A DNA stretch of 5,911 nucleotides from assembly GCA_946549155.1 (NCBI GenBank), contig CAMNQN010000201.1, forward strand, positions 1 to 5,911, written 5' to 3'. Both the position numbers and the translations under genes were made by a program. This stretch comes from an uncultured Lachnospiraceae bacterium. GTDB lineage: Bacteria > Bacillota > Clostridia > Lachnospirales > Lachnospiraceae. Under the pieces are notes generated by a model, which was not told the origin of the DNA, did not search any database, and saw only the letters and a list, made by a program, of their open reading frames with translations. Shown here piece by piece: positions 1-5,327 of the stretch (positions are counted from its first letter, which is position 1; the number at the start of each line of letters is the position of its first letter).

Positions 1-384
1 GATGATTGCGTTTTCCAGCTTGGATACCTCTCCGGCATTATAGCTGGCGAAAAGGCTGGACTGATTGTCCACTCTGGTTTTGAAGAGCTTTTCTACGTCA
101 CCGGTCTGGGATGCCTCCTTGCATTCGATAACCGTCACCTCGCAGGCCGTTGCTCCGGAGCTCATGTAGGCTGCCCCTTTTACCATTTGCTCAGCATCTA
201 CGAAGTAAATGGAGGAGAGCATCTCCGCGGCAGTGGAAGAGAGCGTATCGCTGGTGACTGTTTCAGCCTGGAGTTCATTGGCCAGCTTTTCCACATCCAG
301 GGTGATATCCTTTTTTTTGCTTCCGCAGGCGGTAAGGCAGAGGACCACCATCATCATACAGAGGAATGTTTTTAAGTATTTCAT
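1..384 (-). CDS. DUF4358-type lipoprotein, N-terminal 128 residues (cut by window edge)
   Basis: The reading frame is open from an ATG at 384 to the left edge, so the C-terminus is missing. Residues 1-20 form a lipoprotein signal peptide: a basic start (MKYLK), a hydrophobic core rich in Met, Val and Leu, and a lipobox LTAC with the lipidated Cys at 20. A short basic linker (GSKKKD) follows. The mature part, with a central stretch around residues 27-68 (VEKLANEL, ML.SIYFVD) and a later VTVIECK segment, resembles the DUF4358 family of small Clostridia lipoproteins; I recognise this by pattern and it needs a profile search. The function of that family is unknown to me. The start is supported by AAGGAG eight bases upstream. 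The gene follows the SGNH gene on the same strand after 86 bases with no clear terminator, so co-transcription is likely. The protein would sit on the outer face of the membrane, where the SGNH and DHHW products also act. An A8 tract encodes residues 23-25. Confidence 0.85.
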   Translation of the reverse strand, partial: MKYLKTFLCMMMVVLCLTACGSKKKDITLDVEKLANELQAETVTSDTLSSTAAEMLSSIYFVDAEQMVKGAAYMSSGATACEVTVIECKEASQTGDVEKLFKTRVDNQSSLFASYNAGEVSKLENAII

Positions 385-455
385 CTTTTATTTCTCCTTT
401 CGGTTTCATCTATATAGTTATGCAGTGCTTCTTAGATTTTCAGGTAATTCGCGTT

Positions 456-470
456 CAGCAGCTCATGCTG
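456..470 (-). other. Short hairpin directly after the SGNH stop codon
   Basis: CAGCA and TGCTG pair perfectly over 5 bp around a 5-base loop and abut the TAG at 473-471. No T-run follows on the minus strand, so it is not a convincing intrinsic terminator. It could be a processing or RNA-stability element between the two minus-strand genes, or chance. Confidence 0.3.
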
Positions 471-1574
471 CTAGGATTGGCTTTCCGGCTCCGTGTTGCC
501 TGTTTCTGTGCTGGCGGAAGCTTCCTTTGTCCTGCTGTCCGCATTCGTCCCGCCGTCTGTCTGACCGGAGGTCTGGGTATCCGTTACGTAGTGATTTTTC
601 AGATAGGTGAGCATCTGTTTGCAGTATTCCTCATACAAGTGAATGCCGTCGGAGGAGGCGCCTTCCAGAAGTCCCCCGTGTCCGTTGGTGAAGATCTCAT
701 TCAGATTCAGATAGTAGCAGTAATCTTCCTCCTCACAGACCTCCAGCTGGTAGCCGTTTACCTTGCGTACATTGTCGTTGTTGTTATAGCTGGTGACGCT
801 TTGGGCTTCATCCACATAGATCACGCTGCACACGTAGATGGTGGCGTCAGGCTGCAGCTTGTGGAACTGCTGGATGATGTTGGAAAAATGCGGTTTGAAA
901 TCCTCCCAGGGATAGTAGCCCAGATCATTGGTGCCCAGCATCAGGTAGATCTTGTCATACTGTTCGCCGCTCAGCCCCTGATAAACGGAAATATTTCCCT
1001 CAGCGGTGGAGATCACCTGCTCGGACATGGCATCCGTGCTCAGCCCCACGCTGGTAAGAAAGGTGCCCTGTGTGATTCCGGAGGAGTTCCGGAAGCCCAT
1101 CATGCGGGAATCCCCGATAAATACGCTGTTGGCGAAAAAGGAATCATCCACGGGAGTATCCTGCTTTGGAACTACGGCGGGACTGTCGATCTCCTCGGAA
1201 ATCCGGGAGTCCTCTGTCATAGGCTCCTGGCTGCCCGTATCCGCTCCTGTGGGGGCGGAGGATAATCCGGCCAGCAGCTCGTCCATCACAGAGCCGCCTT
1301 TTGCCGCAGAAGCAGCGGCAGTCTCTCCGGTTTCCGGATCCGCAGGTGCCCCCTTGTCCGCCGGAGCGTTATCTTTGGAAGTCGTTCCGGTGGAGTCGGT
1401 GCTGTTGGATGCATTCGCGCCGACCGTCACAGCAGCAGAGTTTTTATTGTGCGTAAACATGGTATAAATCAATTTGCCTTCAAAAATAAATAATACGGCA
1501 GCCACCAGAATCAACAGCTTCAGTACCAGCCGGTCATTCTGCCGCCTCCTTTTTTTTCTTCTTGTTGTCCCCAT
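471..1574 (-). CDS. Membrane-anchored SGNH/GDSL-type hydrolase-like protein
   Basis: This 367-residue protein starts with a strongly basic cytoplasmic tip (residues 1-16, RRKKRRR). One hydrophobic segment follows at about 17-31, giving a signal-anchor topology. Residues 42-143 are a low-complexity Ser/Thr/Ala/Gly/Asp linker that probably spans the cell wall. The catalytic domain covers about 148-330: block I is FIGDSR with nucleophile Ser156, block II has Gly177 in SVGLS, block III is LGTND with Asn216, and block V is DGIHL with Asp309 and His312. All SGNH hallmarks are therefore present and an active enzyme is likely. A hydrophilic Thr/Ser/Glu tail ends the protein. SGNH enzymes hydrolyse or transfer ester-linked acyl groups on carbohydrates. 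Opposite the MBOAT/DHHW pair, a role in adding or removing O-acyl groups on surface glycan is the best inference; the substrate cannot be read. The ATG at 1574 has AGGGGA eight bases upstream. The first gene of a likely two-gene minus-strand operon. Confidence 0.9.
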   Translation of the reverse strand: MGTTRRKKRRRQNDRLVLKLLILVAAVLFIFEGKLIYTMFTHNKNSAAVTVGANASNSTDSTGTTSKDNAPADKGAPADPETGETAAASAAKGGSVMDELLAGLSSAPTGADTGSQEPMTEDSRISEEIDSPAVVPKQDTPVDDSFFANSVFIGDSRMMGFRNSSGITQGTFLTSVGLSTDAMSEQVISTAEGNISVYQGLSGEQYDKIYLMLGTNDLGYYPWEDFKPHFSNIIQQFHKLQPDATIYVCSVIYVDEAQSVTSYNNNDNVRKVNGYQLEVCEEEDYCYYLNLNEIFTNGHGGLLEGASSDGIHLYEEYCKQMLTYLKNHYVTDTQTSGQTDGGTNADSRTKEASASTETGNTEPESQS

Positions 1575-1598
1575 TTATCTTATCCCCTGTGTAGTATA

Positions 1599-1627
1599 TG
1601 TTACTGTTCCCTTCGTTCGCAGTAACA
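1599..1627. repeat. 8-bp inverted repeat in the SGNH leader
   Basis: TGTTACTG at 1599-1606 and CAGTAACA at 1620-1627 are perfect reverse complements separated by 13 bases. The element lies inside the predicted 5' leader of the minus-strand transcript, 25 bases upstream of the SGNH start codon and just upstream of its ribosome-binding site. It could be an operator or an RNA hairpin. No regulator can be assigned. Confidence 0.45.
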
Positions 1628-1645
1628 AATATCCCATTTTAAAAT

Positions 1646-1663
1646 TCTCATTGAAAAATGAGA
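1646..1663. repeat. 7-bp hairpin (GAAA loop on plus strand) next to the plus -35 box
   Basis: TCTCATT and AATGAGA pair perfectly around a 4-base loop. The right arm ends at the base before the plus-strand -35 box, and the element also lies about 13 bases downstream of the predicted minus-strand transcription start. It is therefore placed to act as an operator for the plus promoter or as a leader hairpin on the minus transcript. On the minus strand it is followed only by ATTTT, too weak for a good terminator. Confidence 0.45.
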
Positions 1664-1692
1664 TTGATTATCGCAATATTATATTATATAAT
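1664..1692 (+). promoter_or_regulatory. SigA-type promoter for the MBOAT-DHHW genes
   Basis: TTGATT at 1664-1669 (four of six matches to TTGACA) is followed after exactly 17 bases by a perfect TATAAT at 1687-1692. Predicted transcription starts near 1699, giving a leader of about 89 bases before the MBOAT start codon. The -10 box overlaps the minus-strand -10 box by two bases. Confidence 0.7.
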
Positions 1693-1710
1693 AAGCTGAT
1701 TGATTGTAAA
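1683..1710 (-). promoter_or_regulatory. SigA-type promoter for the SGNH-lipoprotein genes
   Basis: Reading the minus strand, TTTACA (1710-1705, five of six matches) is followed after 16 bases by a perfect TATAAT (1688-1683). Predicted transcription starts near 1676, giving a leader of about 100 bases before the SGNH start codon. Its -10 box shares a 10-bp palindrome (ATTATATAAT, 1683-1692) with the plus-strand -10 box. Confidence 0.65.
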
Positions 1711-1765
1711 GCCTTTTTTCCTTAATTATTTCAAATGTTAAGAAATTGTAATAACTTTATGTACA

Positions 1766-1776
1766 AAAGGAAGTGA
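1766..1776 (+). promoter_or_regulatory. Ribosome-binding site of the MBOAT gene, partly in a small hairpin
   Basis: AAAGGAAGTGA matches the extended Shine-Dalgarno TAAGGAGGTGA at nine of eleven bases. It overlaps the GTG at 1773, which argues against that codon as the start and for the ATG at 1788, although spacing to that ATG is on the long side. AGGAA (1768-1772) can pair with TTCCT (1781-1785), which would shorten the effective distance or mask the site. Confidence 0.55.
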
Positions 1777-1787
1777 GAGTTTCCTAT

Positions 1788-3203
1788 ATGATTTTCAGCA
1801 GTCTGCTTTTTTTGTTTCGATTTTTGCCGGCGGTTTTGCTGCTCTATTTTATTGCGCCGAGACCTGCAAGGAACCTGGTGCTGCTTCTGACGAGTCTGGT
1901 GTTTTACGCCTGGGGGGAACCGGTGTATGTGCTTTTGATGATCGTCTCCATTCTGATTTCCTGGCTGGGAGGTCTGGCGGTGGATCATTTCCTCACCCTG
2001 GGGAAGGAGCGGGAAGCCAGATTTTCCCTGATTCTGTCGGTGGGACTGGGACTGTCCCTGCTGGGATTTTTTAAATATACGGACTTTTTTCTGGATACGG
2101 TGAATCATTTGGCGGGTTCTGATATTCCGCTGCTGAAGCTGGCCCTTCCCATCGGGATCTCCTTCTATACCTTCCAGACGATTTCCTATATCATTGATGT
2201 GTACCGGGGAAATGCCAGGGTGCAGAAGAATATCATCTCCTATGGCGCCTATGTCACCATGTTTCCCCAGCTGATTGCCGGTCCCATTGTGCAGTACAAG
2301 ACCATTGACGAACAGCTCCGGCATCGGAGGGAGAGCGCGGAAGAGTTTGCGGAGGGAATCCACCGCTTTATGGTGGGACTGGGCAAAAAGGTGCTGCTGG
2401 CCAATAACGCCGGCGCCCTCTGGAAAACCGTCTATACCATGAATGCCGCGAATATGCCGGCGGCCACAGCCTGGCTGGGAATCGCCGCTTACACCTTTCA
2501 GATTTATTTCGATTTTTCCGCCTATTCCGATATGGCCATTGGGCTGGGCCACATGTTTGGGTTCCGTTTTTTGGAAAATTTCGATTACCCCTATCTGTCA
2601 AAGAGCATCACAGAATTCTGGCGCAGGTGGCACATTTCCCTGGGAACCTGGTTTCGGGAATATGTCTATATCCCTCTGGGCGGGAACCGTCACGGAAGGA
2701 TGGCGCTGATTCGCAATACCATGATCGTGTGGCTGCTCACCGGTATCTGGCATGGCGCGGACTGGAATTTCTTTCTCTGGGGCATTTATTACGGTATTCT
2801 GCTGCTTTTGGAGAAGCTGGTGCTGAAAAAGTATCTGGACCGGCTGCCCGGATGGCTTCAGCATGTGTACTGTATGTTTTTTGTTATGATGGGCTGGTAT
2901 ATTTTTGTGTATGACCAGGCAGGCTTCGGAATGCTTAAGGCCCTGTTCGGAGCCTCCGGCGGGGGCGTTTTGAACCGGGAGACGGTATATCTTCTGTATA
3001 ACAACGCAGTGCTTTTGCTGTTTCTGATCTTAGGCTCCACCCGGCTGCCAAAGAAAGCGGCGGCCCGGCTGCTGGAGCGGGCAGGGGAGCACGACTGGAT
3101 CTGCATTGCGCTGCGGGGGATCTTTTACGGGGCGGTATTTTTCCTGTCCACGGCCTATCTGGTGGATGCCTCCTACAATCCGTTTCTCTACTTCCGGTTC
3201 TGA
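1788..3203 (+). CDS. AlgI-like MBOAT family membrane O-acyltransferase
   Basis: This 471-residue polytopic membrane protein has at least eight hydrophobic segments (for example 3-23, 29-65, 79-97, 120-135, 232-259, 309-342, 360-375, 442-459). The start MIFSSLLFLFRFLP is the family's typical N-terminus, which is why I prefer the ATG at 1788 over the GTG five codons upstream. Signature motifs include YFDFSAYSDMAIG (240-252), FWRRWHISLGTWFREY (277-292) and TGIWHGADWNFF (318-329). His322 is the conserved MBOAT catalytic histidine and His282 the second conserved one. The C-terminus YNPFLYFRF is also typical of the clostridial group. AlgI-type proteins take an acyl group, usually acetyl, from a cytoplasmic donor and pass it across the membrane to an extracytoplasmic partner that esterifies a polysaccharide. 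The partner here is very probably the DHHW gene 44 bases downstream. Acyl group and target polymer cannot be read. DltB is a relative, but no dltA, dltC or dltD is visible here. Confidence 0.92.
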   Translation: MIFSSLLFLFRFLPAVLLLYFIAPRPARNLVLLLTSLVFYAWGEPVYVLLMIVSILISWLGGLAVDHFLTLGKEREARFSLILSVGLGLSLLGFFKYTDFFLDTVNHLAGSDIPLLKLALPIGISFYTFQTISYIIDVYRGNARVQKNIISYGAYVTMFPQLIAGPIVQYKTIDEQLRHRRESAEEFAEGIHRFMVGLGKKVLLANNAGALWKTVYTMNAANMPAATAWLGIAAYTFQIYFDFSAYSDMAIGLGHMFGFRFLENFDYPYLSKSITEFWRRWHISLGTWFREYVYIPLGGNRHGRMALIRNTMIVWLLTGIWHGADWNFFLWGIYYGILLLLEKLVLKKYLDRLPGWLQHVYCMFFVMMGWYIFVYDQAGFGMLKALFGASGGGVLNRETVYLLYNNAVLLLFLILGSTRLPKKAAARLLERAGEHDWICIALRGIFYGAVFFLSTAYLVDASYNPFLYFRF

Positions 3204-3247
3204 AAGGTTGCTTGCTGTAAGAGATTTCACAAAGGAGAGGTTGCTGC

Positions 3248-4387
3248 ATGAATAAAAAACAGTCCTGGAATATTGTGACCCTTTTCCTGCTGTTGATTTT
3301 TGGGATGACCGCGGCCACACTGCTGAAGCCGGACAGTGGCTTTTCAGAAAATGAAAACCGGACTCTGGCATCCCGGCCAAAGTTTTGCCTTTCTTCCCTT
3401 TTGTCGGGGGAGTTTTCGGCGGACTATGAGACCTACCTGACCGATCAGTTTGTCTTTCGCGATCAGTGGATTGGCCTGAAAACCTGGGCGGAGCGTCTGA
3501 CTCTCCGGCAGGAAATTAATGATATTTATTTTGCCGGGGATGATTATCTGATCGAGAAGCATACCGGCAGCTTTGAGACAAACCAGGCGTCGGCCAATGT
3601 GACCCTGCTGTCTTCCTTTTTTAAGAAGCTGTCGGAAACCTATGACAGCGGGCGCCTGACCGCCATGGTGGTGCCCAACGCAGTGGATATTCTGAAGGAC
3701 AAGCTCCCGCCCTTCGCGTCGCCCTACGATCAGGAGCAGTATCTGGCAAAGATCAGGGCGGCTCTGCCAGCCGGTGTCTGGTTTGACAGCTCCAGGGTTC
3801 TGAGGGGGCATAGCCAGGAAGAAATCTATTATCGGACGGACCATCACTGGGAGACGCTGGGCGCCTACTATGTGTTTGAACAGTGGGCGGGGGAAAAGGG
3901 CCTGGGAGAGGTGAGGCCGGAGGATTACCAGGTCACCACCGTCACCGATTCCTTTGAGGGTACCATTGCCTCTAAGGTGGGAACTAAGGTGCATGCGGAT
4001 ACCATAGAGATCTACCGGCCGCTGGAGGAGGTCCCGTACCTTTTGACCTACAATCAGACTGACGATGTGCGCAGCACCGTCTACCAGCCCCATGTGCTGG
4101 ATTCCAAGGACAAATATTCCTATTTTTATGGGGGAAATTATGGTCTGGTGGAGGCGGATATGGAGAATCATACCGGGCGGAAGCTGCTAGTAATTAAGGA
4201 TTCCTATGCCCACTGCTTTGTGCCCTTCACTTACCAGTATTTTGATGAGGTGGATATGCTGGATCTGCGGTATTTTAACCAGAGTCTGTCTGCTTTTCTG
4301 GAAGAGCGGCAGTACACGGACATTCTGTTTTTGTACAATGCGGCGGGATTTGCGGAGGATACCAGTCTGGCAAAGCTGGCCACCTGA
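3248..4387 (+). CDS. DHHW family protein (AlgJ/AlgX-like, extracytoplasmic)
   Basis: This 379-residue protein has a basic N-terminus and one hydrophobic segment (about 9-27), an uncleaved anchor or signal peptide, so the rest lies outside the membrane. Family marks appear in order: FSENENRTLA (32-41), a YETYLTDQFVFRD stretch (60-72), YYRTDHHWETLGAYY (194-208) and KDSYAHCFVPF (317-327), then a C-terminal FLYNAAGF. In the related AlgJ/AlgX enzymes the DxH and Ser of the equivalent motifs form a Ser-His-Asp triad, so Asp198, His200 and Ser319 are the likely catalytic residues. Such proteins transfer acyl groups supplied by the MBOAT protein onto surface polysaccharide, and adjacency to an MBOAT gene is the family's usual context. 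The ATG is supported by GGAGAGG seven bases upstream. The 44-base gap to the MBOAT gene has no terminator, so both should share a transcript. Family assignment is firm; the target glycan is unknown. Confidence 0.9.
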   Translation: MNKKQSWNIVTLFLLLIFGMTAATLLKPDSGFSENENRTLASRPKFCLSSLLSGEFSADYETYLTDQFVFRDQWIGLKTWAERLTLRQEINDIYFAGDDYLIEKHTGSFETNQASANVTLLSSFFKKLSETYDSGRLTAMVVPNAVDILKDKLPPFASPYDQEQYLAKIRAALPAGVWFDSSRVLRGHSQEEIYYRTDHHWETLGAYYVFEQWAGEKGLGEVRPEDYQVTTVTDSFEGTIASKVGTKVHADTIEIYRPLEEVPYLLTYNQTDDVRSTVYQPHVLDSKDKYSYFYGGNYGLVEADMENHTGRKLLVIKDSYAHCFVPFTYQYFDEVDMLDLRYFNQSLSAFLEERQYTDILFLYNAAGFAEDTSLAKLAT

Positions 4388-4397
4388 CAGTGGGGAA

Positions 4398-4415
4398 CGC
4401 TTTTCGGTAAAAGCG
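4398..4415 (+). other. 7-bp hairpin between the DHHW and thyA genes
   Basis: CGCTTTT (4398-4404) and AAAAGCG (4409-4415) pair perfectly around a CGGT loop in the 66-base gap. No T-run follows, so it is not a standard terminator. It sits 38 bases upstream of the thyA start and could be an RNA processing, stability or attenuation element at the border of two functionally different gene pairs. Confidence 0.5.
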
Positions 4416-4438
4416 GCAGAACAGATAAGACAGCAAAA

Positions 4439-4445
4439 AAGGAGG
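4439..4445 (+). promoter_or_regulatory. Ribosome-binding site fixing the GTG start of thyA
   Basis: AAGGAGG is a near-perfect Shine-Dalgarno ending eight bases before the GTG at 4454. The ATG at 4447 is only one base away from it, is out of frame and reaches a stop after about 14 codons, so GTG is the real start. Confidence 0.8.
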
Positions 4446-4453
4446 AATGGACA

Positions 4454-5305
4454 GTGAGTTATGCGGATCAGGTTTTTATTTCCATGTGTAAAGATATTAT
4501 TGAGAACGGCACCAGCACGGAGGGGGAGAAGGTGCGCCCGAAGTGGGAGGATACCGGAGAATATGCCTACACCATCAAACGCTTTGGCGTGGTGAACCGT
4601 TACGATTTGAGAAAGGAATTTCCGGCGCTGACACTGAGAAAGACAGCATTGAAAAGCGCTTTCGACGAGATTCTCTGGATCTGGCAGAAAAAGTCCAACA
4701 ACATTCATGACCTGCACAGCCGCATTTGGGACAGCTGGGCGGATGAGAACGGAAGTATCGGAAAGGCCTATGGCTACCAGATGAGTGTAAAGCATCAGTA
4801 TAAGGAGGGCAGGATGGATCAGGTGGACCGGGTGCTGTTTGACCTGAAAAATAATCCCTGCAGCAGGCGGATCATGACCAATATTTATGTCCATCAGGAT
4901 CTCCACGAGATGAATTTATATCCCTGTGCCTACAGCATGACCTTCAATGTGACCAGGGAGCCGGGATGCGAAAAGCTGGTGCTGAATGCGGTGCTGAATC
5001 AGCGCTCCCAGGATGTGCTGGCGGCCAATAACTGGAATGTCTGCCAGTATTCCCTGCTGCTTATGATGATGGCGCAGTGCTGCGATATGATCCCGGGAGA
5101 GCTGCTGCATGTGATTGCGGATGCGCATATTTATGACCGGCATATCCCGCAGGTGAAGGAACTGATTCTGCGGACGCCGCTGCCGGCCCCGAAGGTGTGG
5201 CTGAGCCCGGAGGTGAAGGATTTTTACGCATTTACGGTGGACGACCTTCATGTGGAGGGTTATGAGGCAGGGCCTCAGATTAAGAATATTCCCATCGCGG
5301 TGTAG
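4454..5305 (+). CDS. thyA: Thymidylate synthase, B. subtilis ThyA type
   Basis: Converts dUMP to dTMP in the cytoplasm using methylene-tetrahydrofolate as both carbon donor and reductant, releasing dihydrofolate. The 283 residues match the family's length. Visible marks are the folate-side region FPALTLRKT (56-64), ILWIWQKKSN (73-82), GKAYGYQ (103-109), KNNPCSRR (132-139), the catalytic Cys158 in YPCAYS, the dUMP-phosphate Arg184 in QRSQD (183-187), Asn195 in the NVCQYS segment, and DAHIYDRH (223-230) with His225 and Tyr227. The IWQ.KSN, PCAY-type active site (no PCH) and PEVKDFYAFTVDD near the end place it with B. subtilis ThyA and not the E. coli type. It starts with GTG, chosen because of the AAGGAGG eight bases upstream. 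The dihydrofolate reductase gene follows after 22 bases, the classic pairing that regenerates the folate cofactor. All key residues appear intact. Confidence 0.97.
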   Translation: MSYADQVFISMCKDIIENGTSTEGEKVRPKWEDTGEYAYTIKRFGVVNRYDLRKEFPALTLRKTALKSAFDEILWIWQKKSNNIHDLHSRIWDSWADENGSIGKAYGYQMSVKHQYKEGRMDQVDRVLFDLKNNPCSRRIMTNIYVHQDLHEMNLYPCAYSMTFNVTREPGCEKLVLNAVLNQRSQDVLAANNWNVCQYSLLLMMMAQCCDMIPGELLHVIADAHIYDRHIPQVKELILRTPLPAPKVWLSPEVKDFYAFTVDDLHVEGYEAGPQIKNIPIAV

Positions 5306-5315
5306 GAAAACAGAA

Positions 5316-5324
5316 AGGAAGAGG
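5316..5324 (+). promoter_or_regulatory. Ribosome-binding site deciding the folA start
   Basis: AGGAAGAGG lies just upstream of the ATG at 5328, with AGGA eight bases away. It selects this ATG over an in-frame ATG at 5250, which would overlap thyA and add 26 residues that do not belong to the DHFR fold. Confidence 0.7.
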
Positions 5325-5327
5325 AAA

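Noticed and set aside
366..1265. 299-codon plus-strand open frame opposite the SGNH gene
   Set aside because: It is antisense to a gene with a full set of SGNH catalytic motifs, has no ribosome-binding site and gives a composition with no recognisable fold.
1711..1723. Run of T (CCTTTTTTCC) as a possible terminator
   Set aside because: No stem precedes the T-run on the plus strand, and the position is within the leader of the plus transcript.
1736..1752. PhoP-box-like direct repeat on the minus strand (TTAACA and ATTACA, 5 bases apart)
   Set aside because: Only two degenerate hexamers in AT-rich DNA, upstream of the minus promoter; too weak without conservation or a phosphate-related context.
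1735..1776. 13-codon leader frame on the plus strand before the MBOAT gene
   Set aside because: No ribosome-binding site precedes it and such short frames are expected in AT-rich leaders.
1773..1787. GTG at 1773 as the start of the MBOAT gene
   Set aside because: It overlaps the ribosome-binding site, and family members begin at the MxFSSLLF sequence encoded from 1788.
1731..2552. 273-codon minus-strand open frame opposite the MBOAT gene
   Set aside because: It is a His/Gln/Lys-rich shadow of the MBOAT coding strand with no family resemblance.
3344..4171. 275-codon minus-strand open frame opposite the DHHW gene
   Set aside because: It lies inside a well-supported gene, lacks a ribosome-binding site and has no recognisable motif.
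5250..5327. Upstream in-frame ATG for folA
   Set aside because: It would add 26 basic residues not seen in DHFR and overlap thyA by 56 bases, while the ATG at 5328 has its own ribosome-binding site and begins the fold.
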